A DNA stretch of 64,000 nt from Caenorhabditis elegans (Eukaryota; Nematoda; Chromadorea; Rhabditida; Rhabditidae). Under the pieces are notes generated by a model, which saw only the letters and a list, made by a program, of their open reading frames with translations, was not told where the DNA came from and searched no databases. Positions 47,150-60,200 of the stretch are shown in pieces; positions within the stretch are counted from its first letter, which is position 1; each line of letters opens with the position of its first letter. The stretch covers positions 6,076,001 through 6,140,000 of the forward strand of contig NC_003279.8 of NCBI RefSeq assembly GCF_000002985.6, in the 5' to 3' direction. Made by a program: the position numbers and the translations under genes.

Positions 47150-50100
47150 ATGAGCCCAACTCCAACTCGAAACTCCTCTCCACTTGATCCGTCGTGTGCT
47201 CTCAACGAGCTCGACTGCAATGGTCTCATGGTTATTTTAGAAAAGGTATGCCTTAACTTGTTCTTATTTCAAACTTATTTTAGTAATCGAAAAAATCGAA
47301 TGGTAAAAATTGTAGAGTAAACATTGTGAAACAAAGAAATATAAAATGTTTTCGATTTTATTTTTTAGTATTGAATTCATGATCTTCAACTATTAAAACA
47401 TGTTTTTTTCAGAAAAATCACGATCTTGAGCTTGCGGCTAAGATTGGCCAATCGTTGTTGGAGCAGAACAAAGATCTTCAGACAAAGTGAGTGTTTTCTA
47501 ATTAAGCCCACCGAGTTCAAGTATCAATTACACTTGTTTTAATGACGAGTGGAGGGAAGATAGGATTAGTATGCGAATAAAAGTTCTAGAAAATAGGGAC
47601 TATTTCCTTGTTCTAAAAATAAGCTCTAAAAATCAATGTTTTCAGAAATGAGTTCCTCGAGGAGAGTGTCAACAAGAACCTGGACACAATTGTTCAACTG
47701 AAACATGAGCTTAATCAACGAATTGAGCTACTCAGGGTCTACTCACATTTAGATGATGATGGTTTACCAAGGTAAGATTTTTGTTTAAAACTTTTCGACA
47801 AGAAAGAGCCGAATCACAGTTGGTCATTGTGTTAATATTCGTTGTGGAATAAACAACTTACTAAATTTATATCAAGCGTGGCGTGGAGATCAAAATCTTG
47901 TTCTCTTGCTTCTTCGTTTTTCAAAGTTAAAAAAACTCAATTGCAGGTCAAACAGCGACGAGGCACTCCGAGAACGGCTTAAATCCACAAAATCGGAAAA
48001 CGAGAGGTTTGTCAAATAATCAAATAAGCCAGCGTAATTGATAGTGGGTGGGCGATCGAGTTCAAAATTGTGCAGTTTTTGGATAAGGGGAACGATTGAT
48101 AGTCTAAAAAACAAAGATCCTGATAATGCCATCATTATTGCTCTCAGAGCCTCTCAAGCTCCGTTGCCACGAATAACTTTGGGTTTTTGGTGATTGCTCA
48201 ACTGAAAATCCTATGTTCTTTTTTTTTTCACACTCTCACTTCACGCTCTTGCCGCTTGCAGGCTCACTTATGTTCTGAAGCACATCCATATGCTAGGAAC
48301 GTGCTCTGACCAAAATTTCACATATTCACAATTTAAGACTTCGCCAAGAATGTGATCTTCTCCGGCAAGAATCCGCTATAGTCACTGCTCAGAAGAATAG
48401 TTCATACCTGCTAGAAAAACAGTTGGATTACACAAATGACAAAGTGATCAGCTTGCAAAAGTTGATTGAACAAAAAACAACAGAACTCAATCAACAATAT
48501 GAGAACACTGGAAAGCTGATGAATGAACTGGCGGATAAGGATAAGAAAGAAAGAATGGTAGGTTCTTAGATGCTTTGCGAGCTGCAAGAAACGATTTTTT
48601 ATTGCAGATCTCAATGGAAAAAGAAGAAATGGGTGCGATACTCATTGAGATGATCCAAAGACATGACACAATGCAAGCTGAGCACAAAGAGATGCAGGAT
48701 CAATACGCGGAGCTCATGGCTAATTTTGCGGAAACTGAATCCGAGTTGAATAAGCTCAGAAGTACCGGGAACTTAAGAAGTAAGATTTATACAACATCAA
48801 CTTGACTGAATTCTTCAAATTTTTCAGTGTCTTATGACTCTCTCTATGACTCCCTTGCGTCTGAAATGGAAAACTCCGAGTTTTCACCAGCGGGTCGCAC
48901 AACACAATTGACAGTTCTTACGGGGAGAGATAGCTATGCAAATGATAGTGGAATTGATGCAGGTGGTCCAATGAGCTTGGCAGCTGAGATTGAACACTCA
49001 GAAAAGGTACAATTTCGACTTACACAACTCGAATAATAATATATTCTTCCAGTATCAAATTCCCTCGATCGCAGAGCCTATCTTTGCTACCTCATCAAAA
49101 CTGGCGGCTCTCTGTGATGCGAGCACTTCATGCACAGATATCTATCGTGATTCTACTCCAACGATACAGGACGACGATGTCACAACTCCTTCGGTCTCTG
49201 GCATTAACGCACATTATGCTGAGGTAAAACTTATTAGGCAAAAAAAATTTTCAAAAAATTTTTTTTTAGACCAACCAACTTAGCTTCCCCAGCGAAGAAG
49301 CCGTGTCCACACCGATTGTGGCACGAAAGTATATCCCGTGTAGCAGCCCGAGTAAGAGCAATTTGAGCAAGTTACAACGGTTGCATATAGGTGAGTAAAT
49401 TTTCTTATTTTGCGTCGATTGACATTAGTCATGTCTATTTTCAGGTAATCGTCCACATGCTCAAAGTTTCGATGTTCCATCTACAACTATTTATGACGCA
49501 TCGTCTTACGCAGAGTCAAAACTAGGACAACCGGGAATGCCTGGAACTCGTGATCTGGATATCTCCTTGAAAGTAATCAAGGCTAGGGAAGAGGTGATTT
49601 GCACTTTAACCGAGCTTTATACTAACTCTAATCGGATATGTTAGTTTCAGGTGCAAAAAGAGTTTGCGGCGTTTTGTCAGCGGAAAGGTATCGATCAGCA
49701 ACAGTTTTTCGGTTCTCAGGTAGTCTACTTCTTTCCTTTTCTATCAATTATCAAATGAGGGAGGTTTGAAACAAAGTTTTGATTATTGGAAGTCCAAACC
49801 TCCCCTCAAGTACATTAACTTTTCGGTAGCTGCCCTGTCATGTTAACAGTTTTTATTAAAATATTGATTGAAGTGCTTATCTAACCAAACTCTCTCATTA
49901 CAGGACCGTCGTCAATCAAATGAAACATCATGGATGGATTTCAGTGCTGCATACGGAGTCAGAATGATTCAGAGTCTGAAACCAAGACATGCCGAACAGT
50001 CATTAGCATTGGGTCTCAGACAAGGAGTGTTGACGAGAGCAGAGGTAAGATATGAATTAAGTTTAAAAATTTGGCATTTATTACTTACAATTAGTAAAGA

Positions 50101-50532
50101 AAACTTTTGATTAATTCATGCATAAAAAGGAATACTATAGACAAACCAAAGGAACGGAATCACTAGTTTAATTGACAGTTAGAAATTAACTAACACTGAC
50201 ATTTTGCCAATTGTTTGGCACTTGGTATTAGTCGAATTTTCCAAAAGCCGCACATCTCTATTACAGACATTCATTTAAAATTGGAAATATTTCTTTACTA
50301 GGTTTATTTTGGACTATATTTTTGACCTCTAGAATTATGTTCTTTCTATCCAACCAAAATACTTGCCCGCCCCTCTTAGTAACATTTTTTAAACAATTGT
50401 AAATTCCAGCTTCTCACGTCTCCATCAACATCACCTCAACATCGAAGTTTATCACTCTCATTATCACCTGGAACATCTGACGGTGGTCTCACGAAAATTG
50501 GTGCAATCCACGGTGTTTTATCAAGAAGATAA
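47150..50532 (+). CDS. trak-1: TRAK/Milton kinesin adaptor
   Basis: Thirteen exons in one frame give 566 residues: 47150-47245, 47413-47486, 47646-47771, 47947-48006, 48338-48557, 48608-48779, 48828-49006, 49053-49223, 49270-49390, 49445-49593, 49651-49719, 49904-50044, 50410-50532. Residues ~25-245 are rich in Leu, Glu, Lys and Gln with heptads (KNHDLELAAKIGQSLLEQN, LKHELNQRIELL, LEKQLDYTNDKVISLQKL), the HAP1 N-terminal coiled coil of TRAK/Milton. The C-terminal half is Ser/Thr-rich and polar. TRAK proteins link mitochondria, via Miro, to kinesin-1 and dynein. The frame is open upstream of the ATG to an acceptor at 47121, so longer isoforms with upstream exons are possible. An optional 39-base exon may lie at 48262-48300. 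Confidence 0.9.
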
Positions 50533-53500
50533 AGGAAAATGGCTTTTACTTTAACAAATGTTTCCTCTCAATTTCTGAATACATGTACATTTTTTAAAAT
50601 GATTCGATTTGTTCTACCCCCACTCCACCTAATTTTTGAATTGAAATTTCACTAATACTTATTTGAAAAATACTTAAGAAATTAGAGCTTTTAACTTGAT
50701 TTTTTTTGTTTTTATTTGTTTTAAACAGCTAGAAATTTAGTGTCTTGAAATGTGTGTAAACCGGTTTTTGCTTTTAAGCCAAATGTTTGACTTTTTTGGA
50801 ATTTAAATTGTATTGAAATTATGTATCGTTAATAAATTTCGAATTTCTCAATGAAAAATGGCGAAAGGTGGTAATCAGTTTAAGAAGGAGAATAAGAAAA
50901 AAAAACGCTATAATTTCTTAAAATCAGCAAACGCGACGTTTGTCAAAAAAACATTGTGAACCATCAAAATTGCTGGAATTTTTCGAAAACGCCAAAGTTA
51001 TCAAATTTTGGATAGTTTTTCAGGAAACATCTGTCACTTTTTTCATACATTATGAGATATTTTCAAATCCCAGACTATTTGCATGCGGTATTAACAATTA
51101 AAACCAAACCTTGCCAAACCAAAACATTTTGGCAACCGCTGGAGCGCAGTTGAATAAAATTTGAAGATATACAGTCTGCCCATATGAAAAAATATATTCA
51201 CCAGCTTTCACTGACATTTTTGAGGCTTGACTTCAGGAATATATATAAAAGATATATGTAACTTCCTTTTTCAGGTACAACGCCCAAGTTTGAACTTAAT
51301 GTTTTTTTTGTTGTGGTAAACATACTTTTTCCTAATTTTTTCGGCATAAAGCCATTGTATGTGTCATTTATTCCATTAGTAACCTAATCCCAATTGATGT
51401 CTTCTCATTTTGTAAATGACAAAAACCGAAGAGAGACGACTCTAATTCATTTCTTTTTGTTATGTCTTTCCCACCATCTCTGACACACAAAAATAAAATT
51501 GAAACGGAAATTTGCATGGCGAGTTTGTTAACGTGTCACGCGACATATCCGCGCGCAGTTTCGGGGCATTTTCAATGTAATTTTGATGTTTTTTTTCTGT
51601 TAAATGTTTTGGTTGAGTGGATAAAAAAATACTGCTTCATTGTGAGCTCGTCTTGAACGAGCCATACAATAATGGTCTAAACTCTTTTTGGTTTTTGAAC
51701 ATGTTTCTTAATAGACAACAACTTAAAAACTGATTGTGAGCGTTTCAGTTAGATAATAACATTTTTCACAAATTTTAGGTGAATTAATGTTTTGCCCGAA
51801 ATGCGCATATGGAACTCAACTTGCCATGAGCAAAAAAAATCGTAGACAACATTTCACAATAAACTTCGCAACAAAAAAGTTATGTTTTCCAATTACAATC
51901 CATTCACAATCCCGCTCAAAATTGAATCGCTGTAACTATTTTCAGAGTGAAGTTGTGGAGAATATAGAGTAAAGAATATTGGAACATGGAAACTGTAGAG
52001 CAAAGTTATAATATTTTTTTAGTTGAAAGGAGCTTGCTGACGTTTTAACTCGGTACAAGTAAAAACATCCTTCGCTGCAAATCAGCTCTACTATGACAAT
52101 GGGATGTTGGGGACCCCAACTTGGGGTGCAGTACTAAAATACATATCAGAGGAAATACGGTATTTAATGTAATACTTTGTGACCTTATGAAGATTTAAGG
52201 GATTAGCTTATTACTCAATGAAATCATCGATCTTTATAATTTGTGTTCAGTGAATATAAAAAAGTGAAGTGAAAGTGACCATGGGCATGCCAATATCTTC
52301 ATCTCATCCCCTCACTTATTCTTATTTCTCTTATTTTTCTGATAAATCATGTCTGATATTACTGATAACATTGATAAGGATACAAGAAATAATCAATGAC
52401 ATAATCTTCGTTTTTTGGGGACGGCTTTCCCTAGATTGGATTTGTATTTCATTCTTTTTAGCTTTTGGTTTGTTGCAAATTCTCGTTTTCCTTATTTACC
52501 CTTTTTATTAATTTGTTAGTGTAACTGTATAGATATGTTTTTGGTGAATTTGAAAGGAGAAACTGGAACGAGAATGCAAATAGTTTATTACAAACAGTTT
52601 CAGATAGTTTCAGATGGTCTTAGTTTCAGTTGTAGTTGCAGTGATTTTCTATTTTTCATTTTGTTTGACTTTTACTTATGATTGATATTTTGCAACACCA
52701 TTCCAAAAATGTTTAGTAATTCGACAATTCGTCATTTGCTGATAATATGAATTTTGATAAGTTTCGAGATTTTAGTTTTTTGTAAAGAAAAGAAACAAAA
52801 ATATATTTTAAAAAAATTCGTTACTAAAATATAAAATTTAAAAACTCCTAAAATTCGAAATGCAAAAATGAACACCTTATAATTTTTCTTTAAGGCAAAT
52901 AAATTTGGGAGTTCAATTTTATCCACTTTTTCATTTATTTTCCTAGTGTTCAATAGCACAGTATCTTCGATGAAATTATAACTTGGCTCACAAAAATTGC
53001 AATGTATCGAATAAGCCCTTAGAAGAAGCGTGAATACAAATAAAGTCGACAGTAGTTATAGTAAATTATAATTCCAGGTTCAAAAATTGTTTTTTTTCCG
53101 TTCAACTAAATTTAAAAAAGTTTCGATTATAGTCTAATCAACCCCACCAGACACCAAAAACCATCAATTTTTATTATTTTATTTTCCAAACCTAAAAAAT
53201 AACCAAATCTTCCATGTCATAAGTTAAACGCTAAACCCATTATTGTTTAATCACATGGCCCTTCGTTAAGATTCAAGAATCTCGACCAAATGTTCGTGTT
53301 CGCGGTCTTCATCTCAAAATAACTGTTATCGCCATTAGACTTTCCTCATTCCATTCTCCTCTTATCAAATATATCCTTATCATCATGCGCAGAATCTCCT
53401 CCTCTTTTGAATCAGCTGTGTGTCACACATTGCCGTTTTTTTCGAACATCTTCACTTTGTTCTATTCCTGAGAGAATCCAGAGGTTCTCCAAATTATGAA

Positions 53501-56500
53501 GTTTGAAGTTTTAAACGTCTTTTTTCATTCATAAGTTTGTTATTGAGAATGCAGAGCGGCAATTTAAATTTCGAGTAGAGCCTTCGGAGATTTAACTTCA
53601 AAAGTCAGAAAATTAAGTCGTAATAATCGACTCAAAAATCAAAAACAAAATCACAACAAAAATGAGAAAAATGTGAATTCATAGGCAGTTTAAATTAGAG
53701 CACTAAATGGTTACTGTAGTCTGAGTCCATTTGTACATTTTTTTTTTGCCGTTTCTTGTTCGTTGCCAAGTGTATAGAATGCAACTGATACATTTTAGTT
53801 GGTTAATTTACACTAATATTCGACATAAAATGTACATTTATTTACGGTGAATAGTGTTGTAAAACTTGAAAATATGTTAAAATAAATAACAGCAAAATAA
53901 AAAAACAGACCCAAAAAGGTGAAAACCAAAAATATTCGTGGTCATCAGTTTTCTCAAGAGAAATCAATATTTGAATGCCAACGTGAAGGCACTTCAAGCT
54001 TAACAAAAGAGAAATAAACTATTTTGCATGTTTCAGATTCCAATATTCTCCTCTAAGAATTTCTCACAAAAAATCATGAAAAGTATCATAAAACACATTT
54101 TTATGTCTAGTAAAAGGATGAGATGCGTGTTGGTAGATGAATGACATAATTTTGAAGTAATAAATAACCACATAGAAGACGTTTTTATTTGCTTCAAAAA
54201 TCTAGAATAAGATTTTCTATAGTTTTCAATTGTTTTTAGTGGAATGGACATGCTTGATATGGTCAGCGTCACAATGGCCATCACATGTGCCGCGAAAGTG
54301 GAAGAAAAAATATAAAAAACATAGGCTACCAATTTTCGAAATCGAACCGAGTTAGGTACCAGATACTATAATCATTTTAGACACTCAGAGGCCTCAAAGT
54401 AAAATTATATAAAATAATAACACCGTAATTCTTGAATACAAAGGTAATTCAAATCCTGAAAATTCAAGAACTATCCTACAGCCAAATCTCGTTCCTTTTC
54501 TTTTCTCGTAAATGTTTTTTACCTGTCCATTCATATATATATCTGTCTATTACTCTTAACGTCTAATGCCCTTTTGATCCGATAAAAATAACAGAATTAG
54601 TAAGAAGGTGGGAAAACATTGTCCTCTTTTCATTCAAAGAACATATTAGATAAACTTTGAATTTTTGGAAAATGATTTCTGCTGAATTTTTAAAGATATC
54701 TTCTCTGTTAAAACAAAAAGTATTCCTTTGGTGTTTTTGAGTATGTATGTGCATTTTGAAATTTCATACTACAATATTCCAATGTACTAAAAATTTTGGA
54801 ATTCCCTCGATCCTCTTCTCTCTCAACTTGCATTGGAAGAAAAAAGTGGACCTAATCAACCGTACCAATTTCTTCCCCAATTTTCTGACCATTTTCCATC
54901 TAATTACTATCTATTTCTTCTTTTTTCTTTTATTTTGCAACAAGAAAATTTTGAGAAATTTTCAATTTCCAAAAAAAAATTCTCGCCAAAATTGGAAATT
55001 GTAAGTTTTCGTACAGTAAAAAAACATGATTGTTGTTCTTTAGAATATGCCTACAGGCAGTATGAGTGTCTATTTCTCATATAATTTAATTTGGCAGAGA
55101 AGACTTTTTATGTGTTCTAGAAGTGGGAAAATTAGAAAAAAAACCTGCAGTTTTTCCCAGAAGTTTTTCTTGCATAGTTTTTATTTCTGTATTATATAAT
55201 AATTACCTTGTAAATCATATTTTATATGTATGTGATTTCTACAAAAATATGCTTTTGTACGAGCCTGCAAAACAAGAGTATCGTATTCAAAAACTATTGC
55301 TAGTGTGAAGTTATTAAACAGCAAAGTGAGTGTTTCAGCTCAATTTTGAATTTTCTAATAAAGTCTATGTATTTTGTAAGAAACCCTCTTCAAACAGGCT
55401 TCTACAAAACGTTTGGTTGCAGAGAAGAACCTGGAACAGGAAAAAAAAGTCGATCTAGAATTTTTTAAGCTTGCAAGAGCCTCCAAAGTAGCAGAAACTC
55501 TCTGAAAAAAGTTAGTTCAAAGTTCTCTTCTTTAATTTTTTCTGAATTTTATGTAAGACTGTTTCCAAAATTTGCTCTTTCGAATGAAAAAATAATAATT
55601 TTTAAAAAGCAAAAGTGAGCTCAGATATGACACATTTATGTAGATAGAGAGTTTCCAAAAACAGTTCTTTCTTTTTTTAAAAGAATTGTCGAGAAAATGT
55701 TTTTATGTTCATTTTATATACCCTATTGAGTCACTTTTCCCTTGATTTATAATTCATCAAACGCACACATTTTAAAATCAGAATCAGCGGGGGTTACGAG
55801 AAAAGATTCAATAGGAGAGGGGAACTGCTGGTGGCAGAAAAGTGACGTCAAGCGCGGCCGTGGTCCTGAAAGGAGGTATTTTTCTTTGTAGGATCACATT
55901 TTCGAACCTAGCTCTTTCAATGGATAAGAGCTTTTGCTCGTCCAAGATCCGCCGATAGTTTTTAATACACCCACCCCCTACAGACAGACTGCAGCTCCCA
56001 GTTTCTGCCTCCGAAATCACTTTTTCATTTGATTTTTTCTTTTATTTTCGGATCTTCCTTTCTCCTTCTGCCCTTTTTCGTCTGTCTTTTATGTTAAAGG
56101 ACATAACAAACAGAAAAGATGAGTATGTTTGCACACACATTCCCAAATACGGGAGGAGCTTTAGAAGAAAAATGATTGAGATTTTGAGCATCCAAGGATA
56201 TTTTCTTTGGTCTTTTATGGACTAAGCTTTAGTTTTAGGAATGTATTTACTAGTTTTAAATAATATACTTCTTCAACAAGGACAGAGGTTTCAGTAAATA
56301 GTTTTATTGAGTAACTGTGGGCACACGTTTTATTTTGCTTCAATGACATAGACTTAAAGTTGAAGTAATGTCGGTGGGTATTTTATCTGAATTTTGAAAA
56401 AATGATGGTTGATTTTTATAAAAGTACAGTTTCGCAAGAACTTCTACAATGCAATCAAAATAAAATAATCTGCATATAAAATTGGCGAACATTTTTTTTG

Positions 56501-57284
56501 AAACGATTTCCTAGTCCACACCTCGAATGTTTGATAGGTTCTCCCAAAAGCTGTACCTACCACCACACACATCAGACAGTTTCCCATATTCCAATTTTAT
56601 GACTAGAAACCACCTGGGAAATATGAAAAATTTTATTCAATTTTGTAAAAGCTCTTCTTTTTTCCCCCTTATTTGAGTACCCTCCCGCTTTCATTTTTTC
56701 GTCTAGTACTCCTCATACCTTTTTATGTCGGAGTGAAGAGGGTCCAACCGAATTTCTACTAAATTTAATTTTCCGTCTCTTTTTCTTCGTTCAGTTTGGC
56801 TTAAAGGTTCCGGGTGAGGGTGCTGTATTTTGAAGGATTATCTTGCACAGTCCCGGTTTACATATTCAATTAGTCTATCTTGAATAGGACAGCAAAGTAT
56901 AATTTTTAGGGATCCGTTAGAAAATTCAATGAATAAATTGTAACCATTAATGTATACAATTTTCTTGGACTGTATTTTTTGCCTCATAGTGTTGATCAAG
57001 TCAATGCCATTAGCCGAACTATAAAATTAATTCCGCCTCTCCCGTGTCTGTCGTCTCCTCCGTTTTGAAGTACTATTTCTCACCAATCACCGTTGGTTTT
57101 TTTATTCGCCTGAACTTGACGTTCGAGGACATCTCATGCCTCTTATAGTATTCCCATCTTCCAATGGTTTTACTGTTTGTTGTACGACATTTTGTGGTTT
57201 TCTCATTAAATTTAAAATTTAAGTTTAAAGTTGAGTATTTTCAGATTTCCTAGGAGCTTGGAGCAAAAGGAATCTCAATTAACC
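50533..57284. other. Gene-poor 6.7 kb between trak-1 and pept-3
   Basis: No exon chain, RNA gene or large repeat is supported. A degraded relative of the ACCGTATTTCC terminal repeat lies around 52.10-52.17 kb (GAGGAAATACGGTATT). The open frames are short and AT-driven. The right end presumably holds the pept-3 promoter. Confidence 0.4.
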
Positions 57285-60200
57285 ATGGAGGAGAAAAGTT
57301 TACTGCAGAAACTGCGGTCGTAAGTTTTTAGAAATAATTCTACCATGTTCAAGTAATGTTATTTCAGATACCCACCAGCGGTATTTTTTATGCTGGGAAA
57401 TGAGTTTTGTGAGCGCTTCTCATTCTACGGTATGAAGACCATCCTTTTCATTTATCTCATCACAGAACATGAATTCTCGCCCAGGTACTGCATAATTTAT
57501 TACGAAAAGAGAGCAAAGTTTAAAGTATTCCAGCAAGGCGACATTCATCTATCATCTTTTCACCTGTATTGCCTATCTTACCCCATTAATTGGATCAATT
57601 ATGGCGGATTCGGTGTTTGGACGGTTCAAGGTGAGTTTGGATACTGTTAATGATAAAATTAGGATTACTGTAACTGGGAAGAAATGAAAATCTGTAACCT
57701 CTTGTGAGTATCGCAGTAAGATTTAGTAGAATAAGACTGAGTATGCTGGAAAGTTGAGCAACTGAGATACCGTATCCGATTATCCGACTAGTTTTCAACG
57801 AATAGAGGCTTCAAGGCTGACAGAGTAAATACGGTAAAAATATAGATTTGAAGATTTTTATTCAATTTTTGATATTGAGGGCTGAGAAGTGGATATTAAT
57901 ATTGGAATATGTTGAATAATTGTGTTCGAAATTAAAACGTTCGAGAATAAATGTTCAGATAATATAATGTTAAGCCTAAATGTATAATGGGTCTAATTCA
58001 CACGTACATATATACTTCTTCCTCTTCAGATCAATAGCTTTTTACAACTCACCTTGTAATCAATTTACAGGTTATTCTCTATGGCTCCTCCATTTACGTT
58101 GTCGGACACGTTCTTCTATCACTTGGCGCTGTACCATTCCTTTCCTATCCCATCCGATCATCACTTGATTTCTCGGGACTTTTTGTCATTGCTTTTGCAA
58201 CTGGATGCATTAAACCTTGTGTTTCCGCATTCGCAGCTGACCAGGTACCGTGTTGAATATGCTTATTTAAATTACAGCAATTTCCTTGCAGTTTACCGAA
58301 GACCAAAAAGATCTTCGCTCGCAATTTTTCTCGTTCTTCTACTTTGCAATCAATGGAGGATCGTTGTTTGCTATAATCATTACTCCAATCCTTCGTGGTC
58401 GAGTTCAATGCTTCGGAAATGCACACTGCTTCCCATTGGCTTTTGGTGTTCCAGGAGTCTTGATGTTGTTGGCGTTGATTCTATTCTTGATGGGATGGTC
58501 AATGTACAAGAAGCATCCACCAAGCAAGGAAAACGTTGGATCCAAAGTTGTCGCTGTTATCTATACTTCGTTAAGGAAAATGGTTGGAGGGTGAGGCTTT
58601 TTTCCAATAATTTAAAATATAAAAAAGAACGGTATGATATATATAGTTCAATGAATCACTATTGAATTCCCAAAGACTATACAAATCAAAGTTTAAAGTT
58701 TAAAGAAATTTTGAATACATGATTGAACATTGAAACATTTACTTTACTTTGTAAGAGGTTTTTAAGATGGAGTAGTGGATGAGGGAAATCATTTAAATGT
58801 ATAGTACATATACATATATAAATACTCGCTGCAATATCAAAAGAATATCATGTTGTTTTCGTAATCAAGGTGGAAACTAACTCGAAAGCGCTTTTAACCT
58901 TGAATTTCGGCGCAAAATTGTTATACATTCTGCAGCCCAAAACATTTCGGAGGTGTCAAGACTGGCTATCGTAACTTTTCATCATAAACAGCGAAATTTT
59001 ACATCTGAGTTATAAAAGTTGTATCTGTAATATTTAAATAATGCAATATGTTGATTCTTTTAGAATGATTTTAGGAGATTCTGCTCTTGACCGTGCAGAT
59101 CGTAATTTATAAAACAATTCGTTAATAGTCAAAGTTCCAGTGCATCTCGTGACAAGCCGGTGACTCATTGGCTCGACCATGCAGCTCCAGAACATTCTCA
59201 AAAGATGATTGACTCAACTCGTGGACTCCTGAATGTCGCTGTTATCTTCTGTCCTCTCATTTTCTTCTGGGCTCTTTTTGATCAACAAGGATCCACGTGG
59301 GTACTTCAAGCTCGTCGTCTTGACGGAAGAGTCGGACATTTCTCCATTCTTCCTGAACAAATTCACGCAATTAATCCAGTCTGTGTCCTGATCCTTGTTC
59401 CAATTTTCGAAGGATGGGTCTATCCAGCATTGAGAAAGATCACCAGGGTCACACCTCTCAGAAAAATGGCAGTTGGAGGTCTTTTGACTGCATTTTCATT
59501 TGCTATTGCTGGAGTTTTACAGGTGTTTATGAACAGGCTTTGATTTTATATAAATTATGAGTTTCAGCTAAAAGTTAATGAAACTATGGAGTTCCCACCT
59601 TCCCTTGGACGAATTTATCTGCAACGTGTTGGAAACGAAAGCTTGATCAGTGACTTCAGATATAAAAGTGATGGAAGACTTATTGGAGGTAACTAATATT
59701 TTCAAAGTGTTCTCCTTTCTGAAAATATCATGGACCCCCGGAGTGACGTCACTCCTCCTCTGCTATCATTCTTTTCTGTCTTGTCAATAAAGACACTTTT
59801 AATTGCCCTCTAGGCGCCTCTGTGCCGTGCCGTCGATAGCTCAGTTGGTAGAGCGGAGGACTGTAGAGTTCGCAGATATCCTTAGGTCACTGGTTCGAAT
59901 CCGGTTCGACGGATTTTTTTCCATTTTTCAGACGGAATGCTTCCAAAAGGCCGAACCGAGTTGGACGCAGGAATATATACGTTTAACACAGGACTTAAAA
60001 ATGAATCTCAAGAAATTGACATTTCCACTCCAAATAAAGGTTATGTGATGGCAGTTTTCAGATTAAAAGATGCTGTGTAAGTTACTTCAGGGAAATTTCG
60101 ATCGAAATCTTAGATAATTTCAGAGAAGTAGTGAAGTTCGACTATAAAGTTGAGAAAACAGATAATGGAGCAACGCGTGTGTTTGTTGTCACTGCTCGTG

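Noticed and set aside
58081-58665. 194-codon plus-strand frame over pept-3 exons
   Set aside because: It is out of frame with the POT-family exons 58071-58244 and 58292-58590 and runs across the intron between them.
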